From: Novosphingobium rosa NBRC 15208
GTDB lineage: Bacteria; Pseudomonadota; Alphaproteobacteria; Sphingomonadales; Sphingomonadaceae
Assembly: GCF_001598555.1 (NCBI RefSeq)
Contig: NZ_BCZE01000040.1
Coordinates: forward strand, 17,078-81,077
Length of the DNA stretch: 64,000 nucleotides
Direction: 5' to 3'
Part shown: positions 57,920 to 64,000 of the stretch, in pieces
Position numbering within the stretch: the first letter of the stretch is position 1
Layout: the number at the start of each line of letters is the position of its first letter
Translations under genes and position numbers: made by a program
Notes under the pieces: generated by a model
The model's input: the letters and a program-made list of their open reading frames with translations, nothing else
Database searches by the model: none
What the model was told of the DNA's origin: nothing

Positions 57920-57937
57920 GTGACAGATTTGCGAGAG
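57920..57937 (-). promoter_or_regulatory. Pho-box-like site before pit
   Basis: On the minus strand CTCTCGC-AAAT-CTGTCAC has a first half-site at 4 of 7, a perfect AAAT spacer and a second half-site at 6 of 7. It lies 40 bp before the pit ATG. Confidence 0.65.
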
Positions 57938-57952
57938 TCGAAAAGAGGCGTG

Positions 57953-57967
57953 TTAAAAAGAAGTTAA
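57953..57967. promoter_or_regulatory. CtrA-type box upstream of pit
   Basis: TTAA-AAAGAAG-TTAA matches the CtrA consensus TTAA-N7-TTAA exactly. It lies 16 bp upstream of the pit Pho-box-like site. In GC-rich DNA an exact match is uncommon. Confidence 0.5.
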
Positions 57968-58041
57968 ATCGGGCTTCCGAGAATTCGGCAGGGTTTTAGA
58001 CAAGCGACTCGAGGTTGTTGGGAGGCGCTTCTCACATGGCT

Positions 58042-59271
58042 TCAACATGCTTCGCAGGCAGTCTCGTCGCTTCCATCGCGTGCCTCCAGCCGCATCGCCA
58101 CAATCAGGATCAGCAGGCCGCCGACCGCCAGCGCTGCGCCAACAAGACCTGTCGAGGCCCAGCCATAGCCCCCGGCGATCGCCAGACCGCCCAGCCATGG
58201 CCCCAGCGCATTGGCGGTGTTGAAGGCCGAATGGTTGAGTGCGGCGGCCAGGCTCTGCGCCTCTCCGGCCACATCCATCAGGCGGGTCTGCAGGATGCTG
58301 CCCATGGCGCCGCCGCAGCCGATCGCGAAGATCACCACAACCATCGCCCACAGGCTATGGACCGCCAGCGGATAGAGCGCCAGCCACACCGCGCTCCACA
58401 CCAGCAGGGCCGCGGCGGTGGGCATCAGCGCCCGGTCGGCAAAACGCGGCACGAACATGTTGCCCAGAGTCATGCCGACGCCAAAGATGGCGAAGACCAG
58501 AGAAATCGCCGCCGGAGAGGCATGGGTCACATTCTCCAGCGCCGAGGCGAGATAGGTGTAGACGCAGAACATGCCGCCAAAGCCGATGGCGCCCACGGCC
58601 AGCGTCAGCCAGACCTGCCCGTTCTTCAGCGCATCGAGTTCGCGCAGCGGGTTGATATCGGCATCGGGCTTGTCGCGTGGGACGAAGATGGCGACCATCG
58701 CCGCGCAGAGCAGCGCCAGAATGGCCACCACGCCAAAACCCCAGCGCCAGCTCATCACCTGACCCAGCCAGCTGGCCACCGGCACGCCGACGGTGGTGGC
58801 GATGGTCAGCCCCAGCATGATCCGCCCCACGGCCTGAGCGCGCTTGCCCGTGGGCACCAGCGAGGCGGCCACCAGCGCGGCCACGCCGAAATAGGCGCCA
58901 TGCGGCAAGCCGCTCAGGAAGCGGAAGGCCAGCATCCAGTGATAGTCGGGTGCGATGGCGCTGAGCGCATTGAACAGGCAGAAGGCGGCCATCAGCAGGA
59001 TCAGCAGCGTGCGCCGCGCCAGCCTGGCGCCCAGCACGGCCAGCAGCGGCGCGCCGATCACCACGCCCAGCGCATAGGCGCTGATCACATGGCCCGCCGT
59101 GGGTGCATCGACACCCAATCCGGCAGCCATGGGTGGCAGCAGGCTCATGGTGGCGAATTCGGTGGTGCCGATGGCGAAACCACCCATTGCCAGAGCAAGA
59201 TGCACCAGACCGACAGGCACGCCGCGCGCGTCCACCTGAGCGATGGGGGTGTCGGGGAGGGGGCTGTCCAT
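58042..59271 (-). CDS. MFS transporter (DHA1-like exporter)
   Basis: The 409-residue inner-membrane protein has twelve hydrophobic spans. Family marks are FAIGTTEFATMSLLPPMAAGLG near 32, the short GARLARRTLL loop between spans 2 and 3 near 82, and RFLSGLPHGAYFGVAALVAASLV near 117. The wording is that of AraJ/YdhP-type exporters of arabinose-like sugars or drugs. The substrate is unknown. The C-terminal tail MRLEARDGSDETACEAC is short. Its 3' end is 75 bp from the CtrA-like box of pit, and it is divergent from the GT22-type gene. Confidence 0.87.
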   Translation of the reverse strand: MDSPLPDTPIAQVDARGVPVGLVHLALAMGGFAIGTTEFATMSLLPPMAAGLGVDAPTAGHVISAYALGVVIGAPLLAVLGARLARRTLLILLMAAFCLFNALSAIAPDYHWMLAFRFLSGLPHGAYFGVAALVAASLVPTGKRAQAVGRIMLGLTIATTVGVPVASWLGQVMSWRWGFGVVAILALLCAAMVAIFVPRDKPDADINPLRELDALKNGQVWLTLAVGAIGFGGMFCVYTYLASALENVTHASPAAISLVFAIFGVGMTLGNMFVPRFADRALMPTAAALLVWSAVWLALYPLAVHSLWAMVVVIFAIGCGGAMGSILQTRLMDVAGEAQSLAAALNHSAFNTANALGPWLGGLAIAGGYGWASTGLVGAALAVGGLLILIVAMRLEARDGSDETACEAC

Positions 59272-59662
59272 GGCTCAGTCCTTTCCGACAAGCGCTGCGG
59301 TGGGCCGGTGGGCGGAACCATGGGGGCCAAAACGACGGCCAAAAGGATGGGGCGCGGCGACCGGGCGGAACCCGATCGGCATGAAACGATCAAACTGCAC
59401 TGGCTATCCGTTCATCGAGCGAATGGGGGGAATTCGCAGGCGCCGCGCTATCACCGGCCCACAAGGGTCGGGTGTTACCGGGCTGCCTCCTTCGAAGAGC
59501 CTCCTTATAGCTCTTTTCGCGGTTGCAGCATAGAGGGCAGGGGCATTTTCCCATGGCCGCGCCGATTTTGCGCGGCGTGAGCCTCGTCCTGGCCCGGCCG
59601 GGGAGTGGTTGAATTGGTCGCGCCACGCGGGCAAGGCAGGCATGTGCTATGCGGGGGCCCGA
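59272..59662. other. Intergenic region without recognised features
   Basis: The 391 bp between divergent MFS and glycosyltransferase genes carry no convincing coding frame. I see no strong palindrome and no repeat-element end. The promoters of both genes must lie here. Confidence 0.5.
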
Positions 59663-61159
59663 ATGAAGACACCGAGTTCGACACCGACCTCCCTTGCGGA
59701 TCGCTGCTTCCGGCTGGCCTTTGTCGCGATTCTTCTGCTGGCGGTGGCTCTGCGGGTGCTGGCCTTCTCGCCCTTCGACACCATCGCCCATGACGAAACG
59801 CTGCAGTATCAGGAACGCGCCTATCGCATGGTGTTCGGCTATGGGCTGGTGCCCTGGGAAAGCCGCCATGGTATCCGCAATGCGCTGCTCCCCGATCTGA
59901 TCGCTGGCGCGATGGCCGTGGCGAAGCTGGTGTGGCACGATCCGGGCATCGCGGTTCTGGCGGGGCGGATCGTGACGGGGTTGGTCGGTCTGGCCCTTGT
60001 CCCGGCGGCCTATGCGCTGGGCAGCGTGCGGTCGCGCGGGGCCGGGATCGTCGCCATGTTCATTGCGGCGACATGGTTTGAATCGGTGATCTTCAGTGTC
60101 CATGTGCTGACGGAAAGCGTGGCGCTGCCCTTTGCCTGCGGCGGGGCGGCGGCGTTGTTGCGGGCACGGCAAAGCCATCGCGCGGGGCTGCTGGCCGGTT
60201 TTCTGCTGACGATGACGGTCTTGCTGCGGCTGCAGTTCGCGGTCTTTGCCGGTGTGCTGGTGGTGCTGAGCCTGCGGGGCGACCGGGCGCTGTATCGCTC
60301 TCTGGCGCTGGGGGCCCTGCCGGCTCTGGCCATCGGCGCGGTGAGCGATCTGGCGGCGGGCATGGCGCCCTTCGCTTGGGTGGGCAAGAACATTGCGATC
60401 AATCTGTTTCAGGGCAAGGCCGCCTATTTCGGCCAGTCAGGCCCGCTGGCCTATGTGCAGGCGGTGTATCTGCGCCTGTTGCCGTTTTCGGTGCCGATCC
60501 TGCTGGGCGCCGTCTGCGTGGAGCGGCGCTATCGCCCGTTGCTGATCGCGGCCATCGCCAACATCGCGGTCCACAGCCTGATCGGGCATAAGGAATACCG
60601 CTTCATCTGGCTGTCGATGTTCATCTTCGTGATTCTGGCGGGTTTGACCTCGGTGGAGATGGTCGAGCGTTTTCGGGCGCGCCGTCAGGGATCGCCGTTA
60701 GGTCGGGCGGTGGCTTTGGCGCTGCTGTGTCTGGTCTGGGCTGGGCTGTCCTGGGGGAGTCTGATCGCGACCGGCGGGGCGCAGGCGCTGCGCGATGGCG
60801 GCGGGATCGCCAAAGAGACCGTGCTGGCGGCGCGCGATCCCGGCATCTGTGCCCTCGGCGTGGGGGCTGCGCTGCGCAAGGGCGTTTCCTATGCCTATGT
60901 CCGGCGCCCTTTGCCTTTCTACCTTGTGCCGGAGTCGATCGAGAGCGGGCAACAATCCTTTCCCGCTCCGCTGGCGGATGCGGTCAATGCTCTGGTGCTG
61001 ACAGACAAGACGCGCCCGCCTGCCGGTTTCCGCCGGTTGAACTGCGAGCAGGATGGTGCGAGCAAGGTCTGCCTCTATCGCCGTGCCGGGGGCTGCCGCG
61101 CAGGCGAGGCGTCCGCGCCTTACAGCTATGAGGCCATGCTGCTGCACAACGATATGTGA
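59663..61159 (+). CDS. GT22-like membrane mannosyltransferase (Alg9/PIG-B type)
   Basis: The 498-residue product is an integral membrane protein with about nine to eleven spans and features of the GT-C glycosyltransferases. The first loop has FDTIAHDETLQYQERAYRMV near 38 (the acidic catalytic loop motif), and a later loop has IGHKEYRFIWLSMFIF near 312, the HKExRF signature of GT22. Bacterial members probably use a lipid-linked sugar donor. Acceptor and role are unknown; envelope glycan synthesis is likely (inference). The start is uncertain: the ATG at 59663 is preferred, with one at 59642 possible. A tRNA gene lies convergently downstream. Confidence 0.72.
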   Translation: MKTPSSTPTSLADRCFRLAFVAILLLAVALRVLAFSPFDTIAHDETLQYQERAYRMVFGYGLVPWESRHGIRNALLPDLIAGAMAVAKLVWHDPGIAVLAGRIVTGLVGLALVPAAYALGSVRSRGAGIVAMFIAATWFESVIFSVHVLTESVALPFACGGAAALLRARQSHRAGLLAGFLLTMTVLLRLQFAVFAGVLVVLSLRGDRALYRSLALGALPALAIGAVSDLAAGMAPFAWVGKNIAINLFQGKAAYFGQSGPLAYVQAVYLRLLPFSVPILLGAVCVERRYRPLLIAAIANIAVHSLIGHKEYRFIWLSMFIFVILAGLTSVEMVERFRARRQGSPLGRAVALALLCLVWAGLSWGSLIATGGAQALRDGGGIAKETVLAARDPGICALGVGAALRKGVSYAYVRRPLPFYLVPESIESGQQSFPAPLADAVNALVLTDKTRPPAGFRRLNCEQDGASKVCLYRRAGGCRAGEASAPYSYEAMLLHNDM

Positions 61160-61246
61160 ATCCCCGGCGCAAACCGGGGCCAATGGCTATCGAGAGATGG
61201 GAAGCACCGATCTGGGAAAACGCCAGAGCCTTCATCGCAAAGGCTG

Positions 61247-61338
61247 TGGCGGAGACGGAGGGATTCGAACCCTCGGTGCCGAATTCTCAGCACGACGGTT
61301 TAGCAAACCGTTGGTTTCAGCCACTCACCCACGTCTCC
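61247..61338 (-). tRNA. tRNA-Ser(GCU)
   Basis: On the minus strand the acceptor stem GGAGACG pairs with CGTCTCC, followed by the discriminator G and an encoded CCA. The anticodon loop TTTGCTAAA shows GCT between stem GGTTT/AAACC. A long variable arm and the T-arm GGTTCGAATCC fit tRNA-Ser. It reads AGC and AGU codons. Confidence 0.95.
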
Positions 61339-61687
61339 GGATCGCAGCGGCGAGGGGGCGCTATAACCATGCCTTTTCACCTCGGCAAGAGGGGGCAAGG
61401 CTTTTCTTTCAACTTTTCCCATTCCACGCTTTTGTCCCCCATTCGGCCCGGCGTTCAGCTTGGCGTTCATCATGCCGCTGCTATCCATCGCTTCGGTTGG
61501 TCGCATCGGCGACTCCGCCTGTCGAAGCGGGCGGATGGGTGGTCTTCCCGAATGGCGGGATCATCTGCGATGCGGCATAGTTACGGGCCTTGCCTAAGGA
61601 TCGGGCAAGCATCATCGCGGCGTTCATGCTGGGCATGGATGGCATGCAGGAAACGGATGGGATGCAATGGTGCTGAATGTGCGAAAG
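61339..61687. other. Intergenic region with tRNA promoter
   Basis: The 349 bp between tRNA-Ser and the DUF1134 gene hold no convincing gene. The minus-strand promoter for the tRNA must lie within about 100 bp of 61338. The last 80 bp contain several GGCATG/GGATG runs and are otherwise unremarkable. Confidence 0.5.
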
Positions 61688-62491
61688 ATGAAGCGCTCTG
61701 TCGCGCTGGTGGCCGGGATGGTCGCGCTCAGTCTGGTGAGCGGGCCGGTGATGGCGCAATCCTATCAGGGCGGCTCCCAGCAGGGGATCGATTCCGATCT
61801 GGTCAAGCCCGGGCAGGATGACACGCAGGCCCAGCAGCCCTTGCCCCCCGCCAGCCCGGCACCGCAGGGCGGTTATAACCAGGGCGGCTACAACAGTCCC
61901 ACCTACAACAATGCCCAGCCCAATTCGGGCCAGCCTTATGCTCCGCAGCAGCAGGCGCCCGGACAGGCCATGCCGCCCGCCAACCCCACCGGTCCACAGG
62001 GCCCCGGCGGCACCTATCATGAGGACGATCTGATCGGCGCGGCCACCGGCGTCTTCGGCACCGGCGCCAAGGGTCTGGCCGAGATCATCCGCGACATCCT
62101 GAAAAAGCAGGGCGAGCCCGATGGCTATATCGTCGGGCGCGAGGCGGGCGGCGCTTTCGTGGCCGGTCTGCGCTATGGCTCGGGCACGCTGTATCACAAG
62201 ATCGAGGGGCAGCGCCCCGTCTATTGGGCCGGGCCCTCGATCGGCTTCGATGCCGGGGCCAGCGCGGGCAAGACCTTCGTGCTGGTCTACAACCTCCACA
62301 ACACCGACGACCTGTTCCACCGCTATGGCGCGGGCGAGGGGCAGGCCTATCTGGTGGGCGGCTTCCACGTCTCTTACCTGCGGCGCGGCGATGTGGTGCT
62401 GATCCCGGTCCGCATGGGCGTTGGCCTGCGGCTGGGCGTCAACGGCGGCTATATGAAGTTCACGCAAAAGCAGACTTGGCTGCCGTTCTGA
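61688..62491 (+). CDS. DUF1134 exported protein
   Basis: This 267-residue protein has a signal peptide (VALVAGMVALSLVSGPVMAQ), a long disordered Gln/Pro/Tyr-rich stretch (about 20-110: repeats of NQGGYN, AQPNSGQPYAPQQQ), then a compact domain with HEDDLIGAATGVFGTGAKGLAEIIRDIL and TLYHKIEGQRPVYWAGPSIGFDAG. This is the family DUF1134, common in alphaproteobacteria and probably periplasmic; function unknown. The ATG at 61688 (MKRSVALVAG) gives the better signal peptide than the upstream ATG. The next gene starts 117 bp downstream. Confidence 0.85.
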   Translation: MKRSVALVAGMVALSLVSGPVMAQSYQGGSQQGIDSDLVKPGQDDTQAQQPLPPASPAPQGGYNQGGYNSPTYNNAQPNSGQPYAPQQQAPGQAMPPANPTGPQGPGGTYHEDDLIGAATGVFGTGAKGLAEIIRDILKKQGEPDGYIVGREAGGAFVAGLRYGSGTLYHKIEGQRPVYWAGPSIGFDAGASAGKTFVLVYNLHNTDDLFHRYGAGEGQAYLVGGFHVSYLRRGDVVLIPVRMGVGLRLGVNGGYMKFTQKQTWLPF

Positions 62492-62554
62492 GGCCTCTTG
62501 CGGCGCTGGAACAAGATTGCGCTGTTATAGTAACGAATTGAGAGAAACTTGCGC

Positions 62555-62580
62555 AGGGGTGAGCCTTCAGGCTTGCCCCT
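62555..62580 (+). promoter_or_regulatory. Hairpin leader before the aminotransferase gene
   Basis: AGGGGTGAGCC pairs with GGCTTGCCCCT (two G-U pairs) around TTCA, followed by TTCGCCCCTC and AAGGCTAAGGGC, which could form an alternative pairing with the stem. It lies 28 bp before the ATG. Terminator or attenuator function is possible but it has only three T residues. Confidence 0.4.
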
Positions 62581-62608
62581 TTCGCCCCTCAAGGCTAAGG
62601 GCGCGCGC

Positions 62609-63787
62609 ATGCTTACGAACCTCCAGCAACAGCCCGCCGACGCGCTTCTGGCGCTGATCAAGCTCCATAATGCGGACCCCCGCCAGGACAAGATTGACCT
62701 GGGCGTGGGCGTCTACCGCACCGACACCGGCGCCACGCCCGTGTTTGAGGCGGTGAAGGCCGCCGAGAAAAAGCTGCTGGAGATTCAGGACTCCAAAGCC
62801 TACCTCGGCCCCGAGGGCGACATGGGCTTTGTCCATGCGCTGATGCCCTACATCTTCGGCAAGAACGATCCCAGCATGGGCGGCCGCATCGACGGCATGC
62901 AGGCCCCCGGCGGCACCGGCGCGGTGCGCCTTGCCGTGGCTCTGGCCAAGAAGGCCGGTGTGAAGCGTATCTGGATGGGCACCCCCAGCTGGCCCAACCA
63001 CGCCCAGATCGCCGCCGATGTCGGCGTCGAGATCAAGGGCTACAACCATGCCACCAAGGCGGGCGTGGCCGACATGCAGGCCCTGCGCGACGCCATCGCC
63101 GCCGCCGAGCCGACCGACGCCATCATGCTGCATGGCTGCTGCCACAACCCCACCGGCATCGATTACACCAATGCCGAATGGGACGAGATCACGGCTCTGG
63201 TGAAGGCCAAGGGCATCCTGCCCATCCTCGACCTGGCCTATCAGGGCCTGGGCAAGGGCATGGAAGAGGACGCCTATGGCATCCGCACCGTGCTGGCCGC
63301 CGTGCCCGAAGCGCTGATCGCCTACAGCTGCGACAAGAACTTCGGCTACTACCGCGACCGCGTGGGCGCGCTCTATGTGCTGGCGGCTCAGGCTGACCAG
63401 ATCGGCGCGATCCTGTCGAACGGCTCCGCGCTGGCCCGCGCCAACTGGTCGATGCCGCCCGATCACGGCGGCGCGGTGGTGCGCCTGATCCTCGAGGATG
63501 AGGCCCTGACCGCCTCGTGGCTGAACGAGCTGGACGTGATGCGCGCGCGCATGAGCGAAGTGCGCGCCAAGCTGGGCGGTGCGGGCACGCAGGGCTCGGT
63601 GGACTTCACCCCCTTCGGCACGCAGAACGGCCTGTTCTCGATCGTTCCGCTGACGGGCGAGCAGGTGCTGGCCATGCGCGAGAAGCACGGCGTCTATATG
63701 GCCGGCTCGGGCCGCATCAACGTGGCGGGGCTGACGATGGGCAACATCGACAAGTTCATCGCTGCCGTGGCGGATGTGACCAAGTAA
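62609..63787 (+). CDS. Aromatic/aspartate aminotransferase (class I)
   Basis: This PLP enzyme of 392 residues moves amino groups between aromatic or dicarboxylic amino acids and 2-oxoglutarate. Family marks of the TyrB/AspC group are DKIDLGVGVYRTDTGATPVF near 27, GCCHNPTGIDYTNAEWDEI near 172, and the PLP lysine in YSCDKNFGYYRDRVGALYV near 240, where Asp replaces the more usual Ser before the lysine. The C-terminal arginine region GLFSIVPL and GRINVAGL is intact. The exact substrate preference is not resolved. The start at 62609 lacks a strong ribosome site; the leader hairpin sits just before it. Confidence 0.92.
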   Translation: MLTNLQQQPADALLALIKLHNADPRQDKIDLGVGVYRTDTGATPVFEAVKAAEKKLLEIQDSKAYLGPEGDMGFVHALMPYIFGKNDPSMGGRIDGMQAPGGTGAVRLAVALAKKAGVKRIWMGTPSWPNHAQIAADVGVEIKGYNHATKAGVADMQALRDAIAAAEPTDAIMLHGCCHNPTGIDYTNAEWDEITALVKAKGILPILDLAYQGLGKGMEEDAYGIRTVLAAVPEALIAYSCDKNFGYYRDRVGALYVLAAQADQIGAILSNGSALARANWSMPPDHGGAVVRLILEDEALTASWLNELDVMRARMSEVRAKLGGAGTQGSVDFTPFGTQNGLFSIVPLTGEQVLAMREKHGVYMAGSGRINVAGLTMGNIDKFIAAVADVTK

Positions 63788-63798
63788 GAAGGGTTGAA

Positions 63799-64000
63799 GC
63801 AGGGGGTGTTACGCCCCCTGCACCCCCGGAACGTCTTCCGGCGATGGGGCAGTGGTTCCGCATCGCGGTGCGGGAACGCTCCACCAGCACAGAAAAGGCG
63901 CCGCAGGCAGGATGCCCCGGCGCCTTTTCTCGTTTGAAAGCCTGCGGCGCGGCGTGCTTAGCTTTATGGCCGAACCCGATGCGCTAACGTAGACATTCAA
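63799..64000 (+). repeat. Nested inverted-repeat element, copy K (cut by window end)
   Basis: The left end is the variant palindrome GCAGGGGGTGTTACGCCCCC, followed by GGAACGTCTTCCGGCG, CTCCACCAGCACAGAAAAGG, GGCGCCGCAGGC, an internal terminator-like hairpin ending GGCGCCTTTTC, then GCCTGCGGCGC and CGTAGACATTCAA at the window edge. It begins 12 bp after the aminotransferase stop. The right end is outside the window. Confidence 0.82.

Overview
The window is GC-rich, densely coded alphaproteobacterial chromosome. Several things point to Sphingomonadales, in the Novosphingobium/Sphingobium range (inference): small alphaproteobacterial families (DUF1134, DUF1289, DUF2093, MmcB), a fused ThiS-ThiG, two large TonB-dependent receptors and an SOS box of the alphaproteobacterial direct-repeat type. 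I see no prophage, transposase, CRISPR array or rRNA operon. The DNA looks like core genome.

Layout. 1-5.7 kb: end of a class I fumarase, a phosphoesterase, rplM-rpsI, ctaA-cutA, a MerC-type protein behind a Zur-like box, and thiSG. 6-16.9 kb: an unknown cytosolic protein, an alginate-export-type porin, an EamA exporter divergent from a MocR regulator, a ZnuD-like TonB receptor, a cupin, and a LysR regulator divergent from a pirin-pirin-OsmC-orf operon. 17-27.7 kb: fadD, pyrD, a possible sRNA, and an eight-gene SUF operon (rrf2-sufB-sufC-orf-sufD-sufS-sufT-sufA) that contains one unrecognised gene; then a lipoprotein. 27.8-38 kb: PfkB kinase, purD and xseA with overlapping divergent start codons, DUF2093, M23 peptidase, a second TonB receptor, rpmB and tadA. 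38-47.3 kb: nadC, a LytS/LytTR-type two-component pair, a DsbA-like thioredoxin, an M48 protease, a PAS protein, a fatty-acid hydroxylase family protein, DUF1289 and SOS-controlled mmcB. 47.4-58 kb: a phosphate island (outer-membrane porin, phoU-pstB-pstA-pstC-pstS, ppk2, a CorA/ZntB transporter and pit) with three Pho-box-like sites. 58-64 kb: an MFS exporter, a GT22-like mannosyltransferase, tRNA-Ser(GCU), DUF1134 and an aromatic/aspartate aminotransferase.

The feature least explained by known families is a dispersed intergenic element of about 220-240 bp. Its two ends are inverted copies of a REP-like palindrome (TGCGAGGG...CCCTCGCGCTCCC), and a second nested inverted repeat (GCGCCGCAGGC / GCCTGCGGCGC) lies inside. 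I count nine long copies, one shortened copy and one solitary palindrome. In ten of the eleven an end lies within about 30 bp of a stop codon (the shortened copy is 81 bp away). Eight of the nine long copies point the same way along the chromosome.

Regulatory reading: Pho boxes tie the porin, pst and pit into one phosphate response; a perfect CtrA-type box lies just upstream of the pit Pho box; a LexA box lies before mmcB; a Zur-like box lies before merC; and a perfect 14-bp ParB-binding (parS) core lies inside a small gene near 16.7 kb, which suggests the window is origin-proximal. All of these are motif calls by eye and not experimental facts.
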